A stretch of 64,000 bases of DNA from DATFVA01 sp963711455. GTDB taxonomy: Bacteria; Bacteroidota; Ignavibacteria; Ignavibacteriales; Ignavibacteriaceae. Each line of letters begins with the position of its first letter. Positions within the stretch are counted from its first letter, which is position 1. This document shows, piece after piece, positions 1 to 9,800 of the stretch. The stretch lies in the NCBI GenBank assembly GCA_963711455.1, contig CAVQEH010000015.1:62001-126000 (forward strand), written 5' to 3'. The notes beneath the pieces are model-generated. The model saw nothing but the letters and a program-made list of their open reading frames with translations. It ran no database searches and was not told the origin of the DNA. The position numbers were made by a program, and so were the translations under genes.

Positions 1-825
1 TTCGATGTTTCCACCCGAATTAAATGAGCCTGAAGCATCAAAGTGAACTGTGTCAGCAGTTGACACAGTGTCCGGCAAATAACTAAAAACAGGTACTGGT
101 TTATCCGAAGACATTACATTTTTGACTTCTGCCTCGGTTAATACCCGCGAATAAAAATGAACTTCATCAAGAGCACCATTATAAGCATCAACAGCCCCGT
201 TGGGTGAGGTTCCCATATGAATTTCTGAGTTATATTTTGTGCCGTAGGTATATGGTTTGGTATCTTTTAATTCACCATTGATGTAGAAATAGGCATTGTG
301 ACCATCAACGGCTATAGCGACAGGGGTCCATTCTCCTTCTGGAATACTCACATCACTATCTGCATTGCTTTTCGGCTGCCGGACAGATAATTTATTTCCA
401 GTAACAGCGTGTTGGTTAATCCCCCACACCATCCCGTCTGAAGCCCACGTATCCCTTTTGTTAATAATATCCTGCCAGCTTCCGGTGGAGCCGTTCCAAT
501 AAGCCCAGAAAGTGATTGTCATTTCACCACTCGTTCCGAGCTGAACAGGTGAAAAATTTCCCAAATCAACTCGATACCATTCATTGACTTTGCCACCAAA
601 CAATATTGCACCATTTGGTGAACCATCATATCCTTCAATATACTTATTCGCGGAATCTGCAATATTTCCGTCAGCAAAAAATCCATTCGATAACCCCATC
701 TCATCTTTCAAATTGTCGTCAAGTTTATAATAAGCAATCAGGGCATCGTCCTGAGCCATCACAATTATAGATGAGAAACAGAATGCTAAAATCACCATTA
801 TTAGAATATTCTTCAGAGTATTCAA
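1..825 (-). CDS. Secreted LamG-like/PKD protein, 3' end cut by window edge
   Basis: Extracellular carbohydrate-binding type protein; 275 codons are visible and the C-terminus lies outside the window. I chose a TTG start because AAGGA sits 7 nt before it and it opens a complete signal peptide (hydrophobic LKNILIMVILAFCFSSII, likely cleaved after VMA). The first in-frame ATG (798) would fall inside that segment. Residues about 28-235 form a concanavalin A-like (LamG) sandwich: MTITFWAYW, WTPVAIAVDG, AYFYINGELK and GALDEVHFYSRVLT are the usual strands. From about 240 a PKD-like domain begins (TADTVHFDASGSF). Last in line of a minus-strand pectin locus, so probably a binding or adhesin component; no catalytic domain is visible. 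Architecture fairly sure, exact role unknown. Confidence 0.75.
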   Translation of the reverse strand, partial: MNTLKNILIMVILAFCFSSIIVMAQDDALIAYYKLDDNLKDEMGLSNGFFADGNIADSANKYIEGYDGSPNGAILFGGKVNEWYRVDLGNFSPVQLGTSGEMTITFWAYWNGSTGSWQDIINKRDTWASDGMVWGINQHAVTGNKLSVRQPKSNADSDVSIPEGEWTPVAIAVDGHNAYFYINGELKDTKPYTYGTKYNSEIHMGTSPNGAVDAYNGALDEVHFYSRVLTEAEVKNVMSSDKPVPVFSYLPDTVSTADTVHFDASGSFNSGGNIE

Positions 826-965
826 GATTTTTTCCTTGTATTACAGTAGGATAAAATACCATACCGCGCCTCATCAACGGCTGCTGCATGCCGTGTTATT
901 TCATTTTGGGTTTGCATTATGTTCATTATTGCTGTTACAATCTGAGCTTGTGTGAATATCATTAA

Positions 966-985
966 CCAACAGTTTTAACTGTTGG
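966..985. terminator. 9-bp perfect inverted repeat, candidate terminator
   Basis: CCAACAGTT / AACTGTTGG with a 2-nt centre lies 69 bases past the stop codon of the DUF1593 gene ending at 1054 and 140 bases before the next gene start. A transcript from the minus strand would fold it into a hairpin, but no strong U-run follows, so an operator is also possible. Confidence 0.4.
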
Positions 986-1013
986 AAAATGAAGCAAAAA
1001 TAAAACTTTTATG

Positions 1014-1029
1014 AACCGTTTCAACGGTT
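1014..1029. promoter_or_regulatory. 7-bp inverted repeat, terminator or operator
   Basis: AACCGTT-TC-AACGGTT lies between the stop of the DUF1593 gene and the start of the LamG gene. With the inverted repeat at 966-985 it makes a double palindrome in a 228-base gap. It may be part of a terminator or a binding site for a LacI-like regulator; the sequence alone does not decide. Confidence 0.3.
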
Positions 1030-1053
1030 TTTCTGTATTTTCACACAGCTTCA

Positions 1054-2514
1054 TTACTCAACGGCAACTACTATACGCTTATACCTTGTAAGCTGCGGAG
1101 TACCTGCGTCCATTACTTCGCAAATAATATGTATGGTTTCTCCCTTATCGGCATCCTCCGGAACAGCGAATGATGCATCCTGCTGATCGGCATTCGAGAT
1201 TTCAATATTTCCTTTATATGTTTCAGCTTCCTTATATTGCCACCATTTATAATCTAGTTCATTACCATCCGGATCATAGGTTCCATTTGCGCTAAGTTGA
1301 ATTTTACTACCTGGTTTTGCTTTTATGTTCAAATCGTTCTTTAGTTTAACAACCGGCGGGTGGTTACATTCCGAATAAGGTTTGATACACCAGTCTGCTC
1401 TTGCAGCAAAATCGTTTTGTAAAGCATCTGTCCAGCGTGCTAACGGCTTAAAATATTTCACCATAAGATCCTTGTTCTTAGGGTATTCATGTTTCATATA
1501 TTGTCGTCCCCATGCGGTGTTTGTATACCATCTCCCCTCAGGATATTGGTAGGTTGAATCAGGTACAGGATCAAGCCAGGTATTCGCCCTGACTTTTGTA
1601 TAGCGGCCGCCCCAGCTCCCCCAGTCAGGATGATCCAGGTTGCCATCTCTCAACCCATTAATAATGGTGTAAATGAATGAAGGAGAATCGCCTTCCGATC
1701 TAAAGTCGCCTTCAGATTTAGCTTCCCCTTCCTTAAATCCCTCCTTATCACTACCTCCTTTATATGCTTGGTATAGAGAACAGAGCGGACCATGATCTTC
1801 CAGAATATGTGATTTCATCCAATCGGCTTTAAAGTACTTTTGTTTATCTGCCGGTAATATTTTATCCCACTGGTAAGCGATAGCCCAAAATTGATCACAG
1901 ATTATAGTTAGGATATTATATTTTTCCCAGTTGGGACGAATATATGATTGATAGGTGTCATCTTGTTCCCAGATAAAAAAGAAACGTAACTTTTTTGCAA
2001 CGTAAGCCATTTTATCCGGGAATTTTTCCTGAATGGTTTTCAGAGCCCTGGCCAGCGTATTCATACCACCCCAGGCCTGAATCCAAATCGGACGATTATC
2101 TGATTCATCCAAAAGTACTTTTACAATATGTTGTGATCCCGGGGTGATGGAATCCATCTCACCTTTTGTTTCAACATTGCCCAGGAATGAGTGTGCTTTC
2201 AAATATGACGGAGTGGGGTAATCAGGATCGTTTTTTTTCAGATTAGGATATACTTTTGCATAGGCATCCAGATATGGATCTATCCAATGATCCCCTGCCC
2301 ATTTGTGTCCATTCCAGTGGTACTGTGAACTCGTTGTTATAATACCCTCGACATCGAAAACATCGGCATAGAGAAGGAACCGGACCATGGAACATTGGTC
2401 ATCAATCTCCGCATCAGTCAAGACAATAACACGCGGTTTTATATCTTGATTTTGAGCAATTGCTTTTCCTATAAAAACTAATATCGGCAGACAAAAAATG
2501 AGTAGTTTTTTCAT
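1054..2514 (-). CDS. Secreted DUF1593 nucleoside-hydrolase-like protein (Sde182 type), copy 1
   Basis: Extracytoplasmic enzyme with a nucleoside-hydrolase-like fold. Residues 1-20 are a signal peptide ending AIA. The catalytic-type region (about 28-370) opens with VLTDAEIDDQ, where D34, E36, D38 and D39 match the Asp cluster that binds calcium in nucleoside hydrolases. Residues about 385-486 are the C-terminal Sde182/PKD-like domain (ANGTYDPDGNELDYKWW). It closely resembles the protein at 31824-33563 but lacks that protein's T9SS sorting tail. A more distant relative lies at 8499-9800. It sits directly downstream of pectate lyase and GH105 genes, so a glycosidase-like role on plant glycan fragments is the best inference. 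Substrate is unknown; true nucleosidase activity cannot be excluded. Confidence 0.85.
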   Translation of the reverse strand: MKKLLIFCLPILVFIGKAIAQNQDIKPRVIVLTDAEIDDQCSMVRFLLYADVFDVEGIITTSSQYHWNGHKWAGDHWIDPYLDAYAKVYPNLKKNDPDYPTPSYLKAHSFLGNVETKGEMDSITPGSQHIVKVLLDESDNRPIWIQAWGGMNTLARALKTIQEKFPDKMAYVAKKLRFFFIWEQDDTYQSYIRPNWEKYNILTIICDQFWAIAYQWDKILPADKQKYFKADWMKSHILEDHGPLCSLYQAYKGGSDKEGFKEGEAKSEGDFRSEGDSPSFIYTIINGLRDGNLDHPDWGSWGGRYTKVRANTWLDPVPDSTYQYPEGRWYTNTAWGRQYMKHEYPKNKDLMVKYFKPLARWTDALQNDFAARADWCIKPYSECNHPPVVKLKNDLNIKAKPGSKIQLSANGTYDPDGNELDYKWWQYKEAETYKGNIEISNADQQDASFAVPEDADKGETIHIICEVMDAGTPQLTRYKRIVVAVE

Positions 2515-2534
2515 ATTACTTTCTCACAATATTT

Positions 2535-2728
2535 TTATTTAATTCTACTAATATATTTTCCCAACATCGTATATCCATCTGAAGTTTCAATATTTCTATT
2601 ATTAAGATTATTTGATTAAGGCCATACTTTTGTTCCCAATTATCCGGCATTCTATTATGTTTGGTATCTTTTGAGGCAGCGGTACTCTTAAGTAATGACC
2701 AACCACCATTATTACTAAATATTTGCAC
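2535..2728 (-). pseudogene. C-terminal remnant of a second pectate lyase, frameshifted
   Basis: The reading GGWSLLKSTAAS...NRMPDNWEQKYGLN aligns with the end of the catalytic part of the neighbouring pectate lyase (GGWPILATGTP...HDGMSDEWENNNGLN). After GLN the frame breaks. Restoring one base (AAT CCA AAT instead of AATCAAAT) gives PNNLNNRNIETSDGYTMLG KYISRIK and a stop at 2535, the usual DPsDRNgd.GYTnLE ending of this family. No catalytic part remains between here and the complete lyase ending at 2996. It is a stub left by deletion or recombination between lyase paralogues. The 70-residue frame that runs on past the break is not a real gene. Confidence 0.75.
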
Positions 2729-2900
2729 CTATTACTTTTATACTATAAATTCTTCAGGTGGACCAACAATAAATAATATCGCTAGCCCGTATCATTTGAT
2801 ACATTAATTTGAGTATGCTAAGTAATTAACTGATAGAAAGAAACAACTTGTCAAAGGATGATCAGTTTACTTAATTCTACCATACTTTTTTCTTTTATTT

Positions 2901-2929
2901 AAGGGAAACGATTTTTAATCGTTTCCCTT
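2901..2929 (-). terminator. 13-bp perfect stem-loop downstream of pectate lyase
   Basis: AAGGGAAACGATT, three bases, then AATCGTTTCCCTT: a perfect 13-bp stem with a 3-nt loop, 67 bases beyond the stop codon of the pectate lyase gene. There is only a weak U-tract, but stem strength and position make it the most convincing terminator in this half of the window. Confidence 0.7.
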
Positions 2930-2995
2930 ATTATGATTTGTTCTAAAGTAATTATTTATTTTTAACCACTTATCTCTTCATGTGGTCATACGTTA

Positions 2996-5900
2996 CTATT
3001 TCATCATAATCATTTTTTTAGTTACTATATTGTTTCCTGCAGTTATCCTGTAAATGTACGCACCACTTGAAACTTTAGCGCCGAAATCATTATCGCCGTT
3101 CCATTGAACAGAATAAGTACCGGCTGCTTTCTCACCGCTTACAAGAGTTTTAACATCCTGCCCGAGCATGTTATATATCTTAATTGATACATTTGCAGCA
3201 TGAGGTATTGCATACTGTATTTCTGTTGTCGGATTAAACGGATTGGGATAATTCTGTGATACATTAAATGATTTTGGAACTTGAGTATTTTCCACGGAAG
3301 TTACGGGAGATGTTGTTCCGGTGATTACGGGATTCTTTATTCCTACCGTTCCTCCGTTCTTGCCCCATACGTATAACCGTACTTTTAATGTTTGACCATC
3401 TGAAACAGTTATATTAGGTGAGTAACTTTCCCATTCTCTTCCCATAGGCGTTGTAATACTTTCATTTGCCGAAAGCAATGAAACGGGATTATCTACTGTC
3501 ACATCAAACATTGAATGGACACTATCAGCTACAATTACAGGGCCTAAGGCACTCGAATCCGTAGCGAATCCATTTAAGGAATAATAAGCTGCTAACTTTG
3601 CAGCATGGGTTTTATATCCAAGCGCACCGAATGAGATTCCATCTACATTAAGATTCTGCCCCGATGCTGGAGAAACTGAAAACTGCAGATAAAAATTACT
3701 ATTAAATACGTCTGTCATTTGAGAATGAGTTGGAATTTTAAGCCAGCCGTCTCCATCGTATAAAAAGTTATTGGACGGACCCTGATTGAATGATACATTA
3801 GAAGGACAATGACTTGTATCAAAATCAGAAACGTTAATGTTTCCAACAGTTGTAGCAGCAAAATCTGAAATCAAAGGCCATGATGCCTCGGCATTTCCGG
3901 CTGATGTAGTAAATGTGATTTCATTACCATAACTTGTACCGTTAATATTAGTCGCATAACCACGCACATAGTATTTTGTATTTGGCTTCAATCCTATTAT
4001 GTAGCTAGGTTCATATTCTAAGGCAGGCGTTACCTTATACGATGCAGCTGCATTATCTGAAATGGTTGGATTTTTGGTAGTATTATAAACTACTCCCCGC
4101 TCGGTTATTGTTGCATCACCGGTTTTAACATAACTGCCGCACACTGCTGATGTACGAGTAATACTTGTTACAATTGAGGTCGAATCTACTAAAGATGTTG
4201 ATGAAGAAACCCAATTAATTCCAGCTTTAATAAATTTAAATGCGTCATTTGTAAGTGAAGTATAGGATAATTCATGAAGACCAATGACTTCCACTCTGTT
4301 TTGTATAGTATCACCAACTGCATTTATGGTACCTTTTTCTATTCCATAAATAACACTCATTGAATCAATTGATGTCATATTCGCAATCGGTATGATAGGA
4401 ATTTGAGGGACAGAGCCAATGATTAATCCAGAATCACATAATGCAACAGTAGAACCATTGGAGAATCCCGCAGCCAGTGGACTATTTGTTTGGTCCACAA
4501 TTTTAACCGGCTCTGAGTTATAGTTGTTAACAACCTGGTCTGTCTGCCAATGCATTGCACTTGGCTTTACAGCCCACCCTTCAAATATTACCAACGGAAT
4601 AGGAACGGATGGAAAAATACCTTTACCAAAATCACCTGAACTTGGGGATTCGGAAGCTACTGCGAAATCATAGTTAGCATAATCCGATGAAGATAAAGTC
4701 TGCAAATCGGAGCTGGCTACTGGTCTAACATCGTATCCCCATGTTTTCAGTGTATCATTTAGTACTTGATCTCCCGCTGACAGAGAAGATGGCGAGGAAT
4801 CGCCCCCAACAATGAACATACATTTTTTCTTGCCGGATGCACTCACAGAAATATTTGCTGTTGCCTCATAACCTCCGTCTTGCGTAGCCACGGTAACTAC
4901 CGCTGCGCCTTCGCTAACACCTGTAACCAAACCTGAAGAGCTTACCGTAGCGACAGAAGAATCGCTCGAACTCCAGCTTACAGTCTTATTTTCTGCATTG
5001 GACGGTTGTACTACAGCAGTTAGTTGGGTTGTATCACCAACACCAATGGCAGCAGTAGATGGGCTGACCGTAACCCCTGTCACCGTAACATGAACTACCG
5101 TTACGGTACTTTGAGCAGTAAATCCTCCATCGTCAGTGGTAACTGTAATAGTAGCTGTGCCTTCGGCAACACCGGTAACAAGGCCTGTTGAACTTACTTT
5201 GGCAATAGATGTATCGCTTGAGCTCCAGCTTACCTTTTGGTTGATTGCACCGTAAGGTTCAATTCTAGTATTTATTTGTAAAGTACTGGCAATGCCTAAA
5301 GTATCTGCTGCAAGTGATAAACTTACACCTGTAACCGCTCCGCCTTCGCCATCTAATTTGAACAGGAATACTTCAAGATTTGTATATCCTCCTTCGCCGA
5401 TGCCATTTCTATCTGAAGGATCATCCTTATTTAATCCGTTGTTATTTTCCCATTCATCCGACATACCATCATGGTCGCTGTCTGTATACGGTGTCCCTGT
5501 AGCTAAAATGGGCCAGCCACCAACATCTAACGGATCAGTGATAATACCATTGTTGCCATATGTATAAGTACCATTACGAGCATCTTTTATTATGCGTGCA
5601 TCTACTGAATCGCGGTTTGGGAATGAACAGCCTGCATGTGCTATAACCGTATCATATGCATCTTGAGCAGTTTGCTGGTTAATAGGCATAGCGTTCCATG
5701 GAGCACTCATTTTTATGTAATTGCTGCCAGTGACTCCCTTCCAATTGTCGGCAGTAACATCGGAATAACCGTTCACGTAATTATCGGATACAAACCAACT
5801 GCCCTTGTCAGTGGTTGAGCGCGCTGAAGGATTTACGATCAGGCTCTGCGGTCCTGTTGCTGGTCCCGACTTATAATAATTTGCTATTATATTTATCGTG

Positions 5901-6658
5901 CTGAATGAAAATTGAGCCTCCGCACCTGGCTGCACCGCTTCACCCCCATAAGCACCCTGATAACCCCAGTTATAAAGTACGTTGTTTCTGTAATCGTTAT
6001 ATCCAACACCTGAAGCCCAGCGTGGATTACGGCTATCGTTATTTGCAAGCAGGTTATGATGCCAGGTACCGTAGTTGTTTCCCCAGATACCTCCAAATCT
6101 ATGCCCTTGGGGTACACCATCTATAAATTTTTCGCACGCTTCCGAGATAAGACACCATTGAACGGTTGTGCTATCATTATGATACAAGGACATCGTCTCG
6201 TCAGTGCTCCAACTAGCAGTAACATGATCGAAGATAATATTTTTTTGAAACCTGCCGCCTATTGCATCACTCTCACCCATTGAAGGATCCCATCTTACAC
6301 GAATATATCGGATGATTATATTATCGGCACTGGTAGAAAGATTTCCTCTAATACATATACCATCGCCGGGTGCTGTTTGTCCCGCAATAGTAATATTGCC
6401 ATTGGTTATATTGAAACTGCCCTTTATAGTACCTGCAACTTTGAATACAACAGTTCTTGGGCCTGAAGCACTTATCGCAGCGCCAAAACTTCCCGTACCA
6501 GAGGGGTTTAGAGTTGTGACTTCATAAACCACACCCCCGCGTCCGCCGGTGGTATATTTGCCATACCCTTCAGCAGACGGAAATGCAAGTTGCTGAGACC
6601 ATGATGTTGAACAAAACATGAAAAACATAAGTATTACCACAATGTGTTTCATCTTCAT
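2996..6658 (-). CDS. Multidomain secreted pectate lyase (PL1) with BIG2, GATase-like, Fn3 and T9SS sorting domains
   Basis: Cleaves polygalacturonate by beta-elimination outside the cell. Signal peptide 1-21. Right-handed beta-helix lyase about 24-435: family blocks IIIRYIRVRWDP, NIIFDHVTASWSTDE and HHNLLANNDSRNPRW, the last carrying the Arg/Pro motif of PL1. Two BIG2 Ig-like domains follow (about 442-520 and 525-606; WSSSDTSIAKVSSTGLVTG and a near copy). Residues about 611-830 look like a glutamine-amidotransferase/ThuA-like Rossmann domain (CMFIVGGD...GYDVRPV). An Fn3-like domain (about 835-930), a sandwich of unclear type, and a C-terminal T9SS type A signal (NYPNPFNPTTEIQYAIP to the end) complete it. 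Far longer than ordinary PL1 enzymes (about 350-450 residues). The GATase-like part may be non-catalytic. Confidence 0.9.
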   Translation of the reverse strand: MKMKHIVVILMFFMFCSTSWSQQLAFPSAEGYGKYTTGGRGGVVYEVTTLNPSGTGSFGAAISASGPRTVVFKVAGTIKGSFNITNGNITIAGQTAPGDGICIRGNLSTSADNIIIRYIRVRWDPSMGESDAIGGRFQKNIIFDHVTASWSTDETMSLYHNDSTTVQWCLISEACEKFIDGVPQGHRFGGIWGNNYGTWHHNLLANNDSRNPRWASGVGYNDYRNNVLYNWGYQGAYGGEAVQPGAEAQFSFSTINIIANYYKSGPATGPQSLIVNPSARSTTDKGSWFVSDNYVNGYSDVTADNWKGVTGSNYIKMSAPWNAMPINQQTAQDAYDTVIAHAGCSFPNRDSVDARIIKDARNGTYTYGNNGIITDPLDVGGWPILATGTPYTDSDHDGMSDEWENNNGLNKDDPSDRNGIGEGGYTNLEVFLFKLDGEGGAVTGVSLSLAADTLGIASTLQINTRIEPYGAINQKVSWSSSDTSIAKVSSTGLVTGVAEGTATITVTTDDGGFTAQSTVTVVHVTVTGVTVSPSTAAIGVGDTTQLTAVVQPSNAENKTVSWSSSDSSVATVSSSGLVTGVSEGAAVVTVATQDGGYEATANISVSASGKKKCMFIVGGDSSPSSLSAGDQVLNDTLKTWGYDVRPVASSDLQTLSSSDYANYDFAVASESPSSGDFGKGIFPSVPIPLVIFEGWAVKPSAMHWQTDQVVNNYNSEPVKIVDQTNSPLAAGFSNGSTVALCDSGLIIGSVPQIPIIPIANMTSIDSMSVIYGIEKGTINAVGDTIQNRVEVIGLHELSYTSLTNDAFKFIKAGINWVSSSTSLVDSTSIVTSITRTSAVCGSYVKTGDATITERGVVYNTTKNPTISDNAAASYKVTPALEYEPSYIIGLKPNTKYYVRGYATNINGTSYGNEITFTTSAGNAEASWPLISDFAATTVGNINVSDFDTSHCPSNVSFNQGPSNNFLYDGDGWLKIPTHSQMTDVFNSNFYLQFSVSPASGQNLNVDGISFGALGYKTHAAKLAAYYSLNGFATDSSALGPVIVADSVHSMFDVTVDNPVSLLSANESITTPMGREWESYSPNITVSDGQTLKVRLYVWGKNGGTVGIKNPVITGTTSPVTSVENTQVPKSFNVSQNYPNPFNPTTEIQYAIPHAANVSIKIYNMLGQDVKTLVSGEKAAGTYSVQWNGDNDFGAKVSSGAYIYRITAGNNIVTKKMIMMK

Positions 6659-6989
6659 TTTAAGCTCCTTTCTTTTTTTTATAATTATACCTTAAAGAAG
6701 GTATTTAACAATTTTCTTAGGTCCTTTACATCGCAGATATCTTTCTGCAAAATCCTCAAGGAAATCTACCTGCCAACGGCTTATTTTTTAGCACAGATAA
6801 AAGATCCGACTACTGCATCCGGGTGAGGATCATTGAGTGTTTCATGCAGCAGGCGGGGCTACTGCCGGTGCGTCGCCCGTCCTTATTCTTACATTCAGCT
6901 TAGTGCAAAAAAAGGCTTCGAGTGCAACCCATTGCGCAATATGATGATCGAAAGTCAATTTCATGTTGAGTAAAGCCTAAATATTTTAA
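6659..6989. other. 331-bp gene-free upstream region of pectate lyase
   Basis: No convincing frame on either strand. It must hold the promoter of the pectate lyase (AAAGGAGC lies just before its ATG). The middle (about 6830-6930) is visibly more GC-rich than its surroundings, but I could not match it to an RNA family or gene remnant. Confidence 0.4.
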
Positions 6990-8426
6990 TTATTTTTTCG
7001 GCCATTCACTTTTCAATAGGAAATGCATCGCGCTGTTTATAGAATTAGGCTTTGTTTTCAGCACCTCAATCTTATCGTTATTGAGTAAGCGTATCATTTC
7101 AGCGCCGGCATAAAATACGGGGCCATAGCCATGAGTAGCATAAATGCTTGTACCTCTATAGTAGTAATACGTATTGTCGCTGGCGAATGTTGTACCTTCA
7201 CATGTCCCATCCACCGTACCATTTTCAAGAACACGTGTTTTTATTGCGTTCCAGCCCATAACAGCAACCGGACCGTACACATGATTGATCCATCCTTCAT
7301 TAATTCCTTTTGCAATACAATAGGTAAACATGGCAGTGCATGATGTTTCAAGATAAGTATCGTTTCTGTCAAGCAAATTATGCCAGAAACCAGTACCGTC
7401 CTGCAGATGTGCTAGACTCTGGATCATCGACCGATATAAGTGTAATATTTTATCCCGACCTTGATAATTCTCAGGCAATACACCAAGTAATTCTGACATA
7501 GACATTAAGGTCCAGCCATTTGCACGTCCCCAGTAAAAGCGTGGATCATAATCGCCGGATGTTACATTCCAGCCGTGATCAAATAGTCCTACTGAAGGAA
7601 CATAGAGTCTTTCAGCCATTTGCAGAATCTGCCTGACGGCATCATCGAAATATTTATGGTCTCCGGTAAGCACACCCATGTTGGCAAGGAATGGTACACT
7701 CATATATAAGTCATCTGCCCAAACAGATTTGTGCTGCGGGCGATGGCGTGCCAGGGTACCGTCTTCCAAACGGAATTGTTTGTTGGAAATATAATCTGCA
7801 ATCGTATCTATCAACGGCAAATAATCATTGTTTTTATTCTTCAGATAGGTTTTAATCATAGCCGCGCCGATAGAGCCGCAGTCGTCCAGCGCCTTAAAAT
7901 CAGGGATTCTGCCCCAACCGCCCCGCGCATCTTTTCCATATATCTCTTTATTCTTATTAAAATAAGGCAAGGTCTTTACAACCAAATTAAAAAACCTCTT
8001 ATTATTTGCAAAGAACGCCGGATCGTCTAATACATGATCTATATATGCAAACGCTGAAAGAACAACGCCGTTTGTATAATCCCATGAACCAGCAAATCCG
8101 TTTGAGACACGTGCATTCATATCTGGTTTAGTATAGTCTGTTATCTCCTTGCCGGTTTTTGAATCGATAATTTTTAAATCGCATGTAGATTCATAATAGT
8201 GCCGAACTCGGTTCAGTACCTCATTGATGCCGTCAACCGTTGGATATTCATAAGGGACAGGATATTTCGGAATTCGCTCCGGCGCATTTTCCTGCGCAAG
8301 CATTGTACCGGAAAGTATAATAAAAAGAAGTAACAACATCCAACAAAATCTGCTAAAAAGCCTTTCAAATGCCACCGCACATAAGACGTGGTAACTTTGA
8401 ATCTCTAATTTTTTTAAATTTTTCAT
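6990..8426 (-). CDS. GH105 unsaturated rhamnogalacturonyl/glucuronyl hydrolase
   Basis: Hydrolyses the unsaturated uronic acid left by pectin or rhamnogalacturonan lyases, so it works after the PL1 enzyme next door. The alpha/alpha barrel covers about residues 65-470. Family landmarks are GSWDYTNGVVLSAF, LDDCGSIGAAM, KSVWADDLYMSVPFL (D238/D239, matching the catalytic Asp of YteR), HGWN (H284) and YWGRANGWT. A hydrophobic export signal lies at residues 27-44 (WMLLLLFIILSGTMLAQ), preceded by an unusual 26-residue charged leader. Translation may therefore start at M30, but no clear ribosome-binding site decides this. Export suggests a periplasmic or outer-surface enzyme. Regulation is presumably shared with the upstream sugar operon, 73 bases away. 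Confidence 0.87.
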   Translation of the reverse strand: MKNLKKLEIQSYHVLCAVAFERLFSRFCWMLLLLFIILSGTMLAQENAPERIPKYPVPYEYPTVDGINEVLNRVRHYYESTCDLKIIDSKTGKEITDYTKPDMNARVSNGFAGSWDYTNGVVLSAFAYIDHVLDDPAFFANNKRFFNLVVKTLPYFNKNKEIYGKDARGGWGRIPDFKALDDCGSIGAAMIKTYLKNKNNDYLPLIDTIADYISNKQFRLEDGTLARHRPQHKSVWADDLYMSVPFLANMGVLTGDHKYFDDAVRQILQMAERLYVPSVGLFDHGWNVTSGDYDPRFYWGRANGWTLMSMSELLGVLPENYQGRDKILHLYRSMIQSLAHLQDGTGFWHNLLDRNDTYLETSCTAMFTYCIAKGINEGWINHVYGPVAVMGWNAIKTRVLENGTVDGTCEGTTFASDNTYYYYRGTSIYATHGYGPVFYAGAEMIRLLNNDKIEVLKTKPNSINSAMHFLLKSEWPKK

Positions 8427-8498
8427 TTTGTTTTTATTTCTTATTAAAAATTTTCTTAATTCAAAAAAAATCTTTTACTGCATAAGCTAAGCGGAATA

Positions 8499-9800
8499 CT
8501 ATTTATCTCTTAGCCAATCCCAGCGTTTTGCCCAATCCATTAAAGCGTCGGTTCTCCATTTCAGTACTGTTTTTACGCCTTGCCAGATACCATCGAACAA
8601 AGAAGGATCCGGCCTATCAGTATACCAATTGTGACCTAATTCAAAATCAGTAGAACAGGATTTACCCGGCCAAATGTCGTCTACAACAAATTTTCCGCTT
8701 TGCTTCTGAAATCCAGGAATATCGGAAGATAGCTGATAGGTTAATGTTTCGGCTTTCTTCGGTGCATATCTTACTGCATAATTTCCTTGTTCAAGATAGA
8801 ACCCCTCCCATTTTTGTTCGCCAATCCCGGCATACACATTCATTGTAAAACAAGCTGAATCAGGCGGGATATTTATTTTAGGACCTTTAAAATGGAATTC
8901 TAAAATTGAATACACCGGAACCGTATCGGAAATTGTAGTATTCCGATGGAAAATAATTCTTGGGCTATGGTTAATTTTCATAAAACTGCCGCCCCAGCTG
9001 TCCGTCAAAGGATTGTTTGGATCTCCGCTCATCATATATAATAATGAAGGAGTATCTCCCATTTTAATATTTCCATTGTAGTAATTCTTAAAAGCTTTCC
9101 CCAAATATCCAACCCCCCGGATGTAACGGTCATAATAATTATCATCTTTCAAACTATCGGGTGCGTCTTTATCGAAAAAGAACCCACGATAAGAAGAATT
9201 TACTTCAATGAACCAGAGATTCGGAAAATTTTTAGCTATGTATGCATAACTGTTGGTGCTCCATTTTTTGTTGGGCCCACCAATCCAGTAAACCTTTATC
9301 TTATTTTGTATATCTGGTGCATCGTGCAGCGCTTGAGCAAGATCATCCAGACCACCCCATACCAGTACCCAGAGAGTTTGATCGCTTTTTTCCTCTGCAC
9401 ATTTAATAATCCAGTTGGAACCTGCAGTGGCAAAAGTATAACCGGCATAAGGAGCTCCGCCCTGTCTTCCTTGTTTGCAAATCGAACGTAAATAATCAGG
9501 CGAAGGATAGTCTCTCGAATGTTGCTTTAACTTTGGATAATCTTTTTCGTAAAGATCAATCATATTTAAAATAATCTGCTTGCTTCCATGCCCGTAAGAA
9601 GGAGAAGAGATGAGTCCTTCGGTTTTAAACATATTACTGTACATCAAAAAATGTATCATCGATTGATTATCATCCGGATCCGTACCGCCGATATCGGAGC
9701 TGATAAGAATGCGTGGCTTGACATGTACATGTTGCTGTGCCCTCAAAATAACGGAACAGAAGAAGATAGAAAGAAATAAAATCGTCTTATTCATAATCAT
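8499..9800 (-). CDS. Secreted DUF1593 nucleoside-hydrolase-like protein, divergent copy
   Basis: Third and most divergent of the DUF1593/Sde182-like proteins here. Signal peptide about 1-21 (ILFLSIFFCSVILRAQ). The nucleoside-hydrolase-like Asp cluster is DIGGTDPDDNQSM (D36, D41, D43, D44), followed by HFLMYSNMFKTEGLISS, the family core. The Trp-rich C-terminus (about 290-433) lacks a recognisable T9SS tail. Its start overlaps the stop of the isomerase gene upstream by 4 bases (ATGA), so the two are probably translationally coupled and the enzyme belongs to the sugar operon. Substrate unknown; I infer glycan or glycoside cleavage from context. Confidence 0.82.
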   Translation of the reverse strand: MIMNKTILFLSIFFCSVILRAQQHVHVKPRILISSDIGGTDPDDNQSMIHFLMYSNMFKTEGLISSPSYGHGSKQIILNMIDLYEKDYPKLKQHSRDYPSPDYLRSICKQGRQGGAPYAGYTFATAGSNWIIKCAEEKSDQTLWVLVWGGLDDLAQALHDAPDIQNKIKVYWIGGPNKKWSTNSYAYIAKNFPNLWFIEVNSSYRGFFFDKDAPDSLKDDNYYDRYIRGVGYLGKAFKNYYNGNIKMGDTPSLLYMMSGDPNNPLTDSWGGSFMKINHSPRIIFHRNTTISDTVPVYSILEFHFKGPKINIPPDSACFTMNVYAGIGEQKWEGFYLEQGNYAVRYAPKKAETLTYQLSSDIPGFQKQSGKFVVDDIWPGKSCSTDFELGHNWYTDRPDPSLFDGIWQGVKTVLKWRTDALMDWAKRWDWLRDK

